DNA of 35,703 nt from assembly GCA_029882535.1 (NCBI GenBank), contig JAOUKM010000013.1:1-35703 (forward strand). Reading direction: 5' to 3'. This DNA comes from Candidatus Bathyarchaeota archaeon (GTDB lineage: Archaea; Thermoproteota; Bathyarchaeia; Bathyarchaeales; SOJC01). A program made the position numbers and the translations under genes. Positions within the stretch are counted from its first letter, which is position 1. The number at the start of each line of letters is the position of its first letter. Shown piece after piece: positions 33,525 through 35,703 of this stretch. The notes under the pieces are model-generated. The model made no database searches and was not told the origin of the DNA. It saw only the letters and a program-made list of their open reading frames with translations.

Positions 33525-34403
33525 TTAAGTTTCGATTCCTTGAACGATATGATTTAAGATTTTTTTGCCGATATTGATGAGTTGTTCATTGAATTTTTGA
33601 GGTGTTTCAAATTTCTCAAGAGGTGTTTTTACTGTGTAAAAAGTTATGCTTGCCCCTACAGATTTTCCATGAACTGATTGTCCTCTATAGAGAGGATGTA
33701 CGAAGTATGTATCATATCCAGCTACGTGGATCGAAAAAACACCTTTGGAGGGAGACAACCTCTCTTGAAGATAGGTGATATGACTATACGTCAATATTAG
33801 CTCACGAAGCTCTTCATCCTCAGCAATTGTGCGTTTCCACTTTTCTGGTTGTTGTTTCCATTTCTGAAAATCTTTAGTTTTTTGTGGCACCGTGATAAAC
33901 GGTAGGAACCTGTATGGCAAAATCTTCTTGTCGGGCTTTCCCGTACTCCATAACGGAGTCTTCATAACATTCTGCGTTGGAGAAAGGAATTTGTAGATAG
34001 TGAACGAAAGCATGTTCGATGTTGTGGGGGTCACTTCTAAAAAGAAATCATCGAATAATTCGCAGTAGGCTTGATAGGCAAGAGGACCAATGCATACTAT
34101 AGCCCAGTGTTTAATCAGATCGGAGATGGAATTAACAAATTCAATGCACATTTCTTTGCTTTTTCTCAACCTCCGATGTACAGTAATCGGAAGAATGATA
34201 GAACAGCCTAAACAAATGCTTCCTGCCAATACTTCCATAGAGGATAGAGCTGTTGAAACTGAGAACCCACGAACGAGAACCAATATTCCCAGTACTACAA
34301 AAAAAGGGATAAATGCGTAAATTATTACTCGTGCCAGCTTGCCAGCAAGAGATTTCGTATCATAACTTGGCTGAAGATTAACACTTGTTTTTGTCACTAT
34401 CAA
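33525..34403 (-). CDS. Unknown protein with two N-terminal membrane helices
   Basis: The 292-aa product has two adjacent hydrophobic helices (about residues 24-46 and 53-72) and a larger soluble domain (about 80-292) containing many aromatic residues, for example FLPFITVPQKTKDFQKWKQQ and FSIHVAGYDTYFVHPLYRG. No family is recognised. It is alone between fragments R2 and R3. Its layout, a membrane anchor plus an intracellular domain, fits effectors of some defence systems but nothing in the sequence shows it. Confidence 0.65.
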   Translation of the reverse strand: MIVTKTSVNLQPSYDTKSLAGKLARVIIYAFIPFFVVLGILVLVRGFSVSTALSSMEVLAGSICLGCSIILPITVHRRLRKSKEMCIEFVNSISDLIKHWAIVCIGPLAYQAYCELFDDFFLEVTPTTSNMLSFTIYKFLSPTQNVMKTPLWSTGKPDKKILPYRFLPFITVPQKTKDFQKWKQQPEKWKRTIAEDEELRELILTYSHITYLQERLSPSKGVFSIHVAGYDTYFVHPLYRGQSVHGKSVGASITFYTVKTPLEKFETPQKFNEQLINIGKKILNHIVQGIET

Positions 34404-34457
34404 AATTCCCCGTGATACATGCTCTCCATTCTACATTATCCACTAATGCAGAATAAA

Positions 34458-34520
34458 AGCTTAGGGCCTTATGTTAAGACACAGTGGAGAGCTTTTCAAG
34501 ATATATTGCTTGGGAATTAA
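34458..34520 (+). pseudogene. 3'-end gene fragment R3
   Basis: The frame SLGPYVKTQWRAFQDILLGN and stop matches R1 (SLGPYVKTQWRDYRAGLLGE) in 14 of 20 residues. The similarity begins abruptly at 34458, in a 140-bp spacer between two minus-strand genes. Confidence 0.6.
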
Positions 34521-34545
34521 GAAAAATAATAGACTAGATTAGTCA

Positions 34546-35046
34546 CTATGTCCGCTTTTTAATCCATAGCCCTCTGGTGCTATAGATCAAGATAATCAAA
34601 CCTACAAACATCAGCGATAGGCCTAGAACTTCAAACCTGTTAATGCTAGGTTCGTATGGCGAAAGAAAGCTTGCATGTACAGTCTTTTTGCTGGCATATT
34701 CCTGATTGTCAAAATAAAAACTGTAGATCCCAGAATTTCCTGCTGTAAAACCGTGCCAAAGTCGGGTTTTCACAATTCCAGCATCGTAGATAATTGCTCC
34801 AGAAGGATTTTTTATGTAGAATTTTATCTCTTCGTTTCCACCGCTAACTGTGAATCCACCCTCAGTTCTGTCACCGTTTTCAAGGTACCATGATAGTTGA
34901 AGCACGTCTCCTCCTTCTACATCGTAGTCCCCTTTTCCTACAGTTCCTTTCATCCAAAAAAAAGTAAGATAAGCTCCTAAAACAATGATGATCAGCCCAG
35001 TAAACAACATGAAGCCTAAAGCAATTTTCTTCATAGTCAGCATCAT
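34546..35046 (-). CDS. GOLD/emp24-like bitopic membrane protein
   Basis: The 166-aa product has an N-terminal membrane segment (about residues 7-30), an extracytoplasmic beta domain and a second membrane helix (about 140-160) with a basic tail (KKRT). The domain has FYIKNPSGAIIYDAG and GIYSFYFDNQEYASKKTV, the latter very close to the GOLD-domain consensus of an FDN pair followed by a Ser-Lys-Val strand. It has the same layout as the protein at 2477-3013. The start may be the ATG five codons later. Function in archaea unknown. Confidence 0.75.
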   Translation of the reverse strand: MMLTMKKIALGFMLFTGLIIIVLGAYLTFFWMKGTVGKGDYDVEGGDVLQLSWYLENGDRTEGGFTVSGGNEEIKFYIKNPSGAIIYDAGIVKTRLWHGFTAGNSGIYSFYFDNQEYASKKTVHASFLSPYEPSINRFEVLGLSLMFVGLIILIYSTRGLWIKKRT

Positions 35047-35076
35047 TTTACATTATTCCACTATTATGATATGAAT

Positions 35077-35286
35077 TTATCCTTGTGTCAATGAGGCACC
35101 GCAAAAAGGACAGAAATCGAAGTTTGCTTTGGAGATTTGCTTCCCACATTTAGGGCATTTAGGAACTGTTGTAGATAGTTTCTGAGCTATTCTTTTTTCC
35201 TTAGCACTGTAGTAACTATGAACGAGGTATGAAAGTGTTCCACCTATAATCGAGACAGTTATCCATGTTGGAAATCCCCACCCCAC
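35077..35286 (-). CDS. Small membrane-anchored zinc-ribbon protein
   Basis: The 69-aa protein has one membrane helix (WITVSIIGGTLSYLVHSYY, about residues 8-26) and a C-terminal zinc ribbon, CPKCGKQ and CPFCGAS (about 44-62), of the double CxxC type common in archaeal small membrane proteins. It starts at GTG 35286 and precedes the GOLD-like gene by 30 bases on the same strand, so the two probably share a transcript. Function unknown. Confidence 0.75.
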   Translation of the reverse strand: MGWGFPTWITVSIIGGTLSYLVHSYYSAKEKRIAQKLSTTVPKCPKCGKQISKANFDFCPFCGASLTQG

Positions 35287-35339
35287 AACACGACCAACGT
35301 GTCAAAGCATGCATGCCTTTTCGAGTGTTATTATCACTG

Positions 35340-35687
35340 TTAGTACTTTACAGATGGAAAAGGTTGTTCGCTTTTTATCCTCTTCCTTCTTTGTTCCTCC
35401 CATTCTTTTTTTCGTTCTTTCACCTGCTGCATGTCGTCCGTTAGGGCTTTGACCATAAACATTAAAAGATCTTCGAGGATATGCATACGTGATACAACTC
35501 TGCATGTATTGTAGGCTAACCAGCCTTCCAAGTAATCATCTGCGATGTAAGTAACTTTATTCTCTCCTGTTCTTTCGGTCCTTGGGAACCGAGCTGCTGT
35601 AGAAGCCATCTGCTTTTCAGAATACAAAATGTCTATTCTAACTGGAGAGGCTACTCTTTGAGGGGTGAATGCCTCCAAGTTACGCAT
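35340..35687 (-). CDS. Unidentified protein
   Basis: The 115-aa product begins near the right window edge. It has a beta-like first half (SPVRIDILYSEKQM) and a long charged C-terminal helix (about residues 75-108, ALTDDMQQVKERKKEWEEQ). No signal peptide or membrane segment, and no family recognised. The start ATG at 35687 is inside the window, so it appears complete, but an upstream start beyond the edge cannot be excluded. Confidence 0.55.
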   Translation of the reverse strand: MRNLEAFTPQRVASPVRIDILYSEKQMASTAARFPRTERTGENKVTYIADDYLEGWLAYNTCRVVSRMHILEDLLMFMVKALTDDMQQVKERKKEWEEQRRKRIKSEQPFPSVKY

Positions 35688-35703
35688 TGCTTTGCATGAA
35701 GCT

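Overview
The window reads as a chromosomal segment of a mesophilic or moderately thermophilic archaeon, most likely a Bathyarchaeota-type (MCG) lineage. This is inference from gene content: archaeal NAC, a PUA protein, aMBF1, Trm56, TFE-alpha, an HD protein and a DUF2110 protein lie side by side. Short leaderless-looking TATA promoters and TTG/GTG starts are common, and there are GOLD-domain membrane proteins and a PyrB/PyrI pair. Overall GC is roughly 40-43 percent by eye. No rRNA, complete tRNA or CRISPR array is present.

Left accessory region (about 1-5.6 kb). Single cargo genes (ferritin-like, nitroreductase, GOLD-like membrane protein, a frameshifted membrane protein, a 43-aa membrane peptide, a large secreted protein) are separated by two kinds of recurring sequence. 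Three fragments match the 3' end of a tyrosine-recombinase gene (1575, 2341, 3060), and three copies are present of the 10-mer GCGCGCGCAT (3829, 4066, 5435). An 82/92-bp direct repeat (3741 and 5483) brackets the GC-motif part, and a tRNA 3'-end-like piece lies beside one copy.

Core region (5.6-24.8 kb). This part is ordinary and dense: a glycogen-synthase-like glycosyltransferase with a GalT-like enzyme, a membrane methyltransferase, an acetyltransferase, divergent pyrB and pyrI, PUA-NAC, aMBF1-HflX-Trm56-TFE-HD-DUF2110, a fused chelatase AAA/VWA protein, a DUF885 protein, purE-purC-DUF72, and a class V aminotransferase.

Right accessory region (24.8-35.7 kb). An AbiV/HEPN protein is followed without a gap by a 59-aa ORF. 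Then come cassette-like segments separated by four more GC tracts: a secreted protein with a divergent membrane-tethered wHTH regulator whose flanks carry three palindromes of the form GTTCTA-N4/5-TAGAAC, a small membrane protein, and a clearly GC-richer DUF3788 plus aldo/keto reductase pair. After a truncated HAD gene and a histone-deacetylase-family gene comes an apparently intact tyrosine recombinase. Immediately downstream, a second array repeats the same 3'-gene fragment three times (32031, 33314, 34458), interleaved with a RelA/SpoT-domain alarmone synthetase homologue, an unknown membrane protein and a second GOLD-like protein. The window ends with a small zinc-ribbon protein and an unknown protein.

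The most interesting signal is structural. Both accessory flanks look like stacked one- or two-gene insertions punctuated by short recurring sequences, and the functions carried are regulatory, envelope and defence-like.
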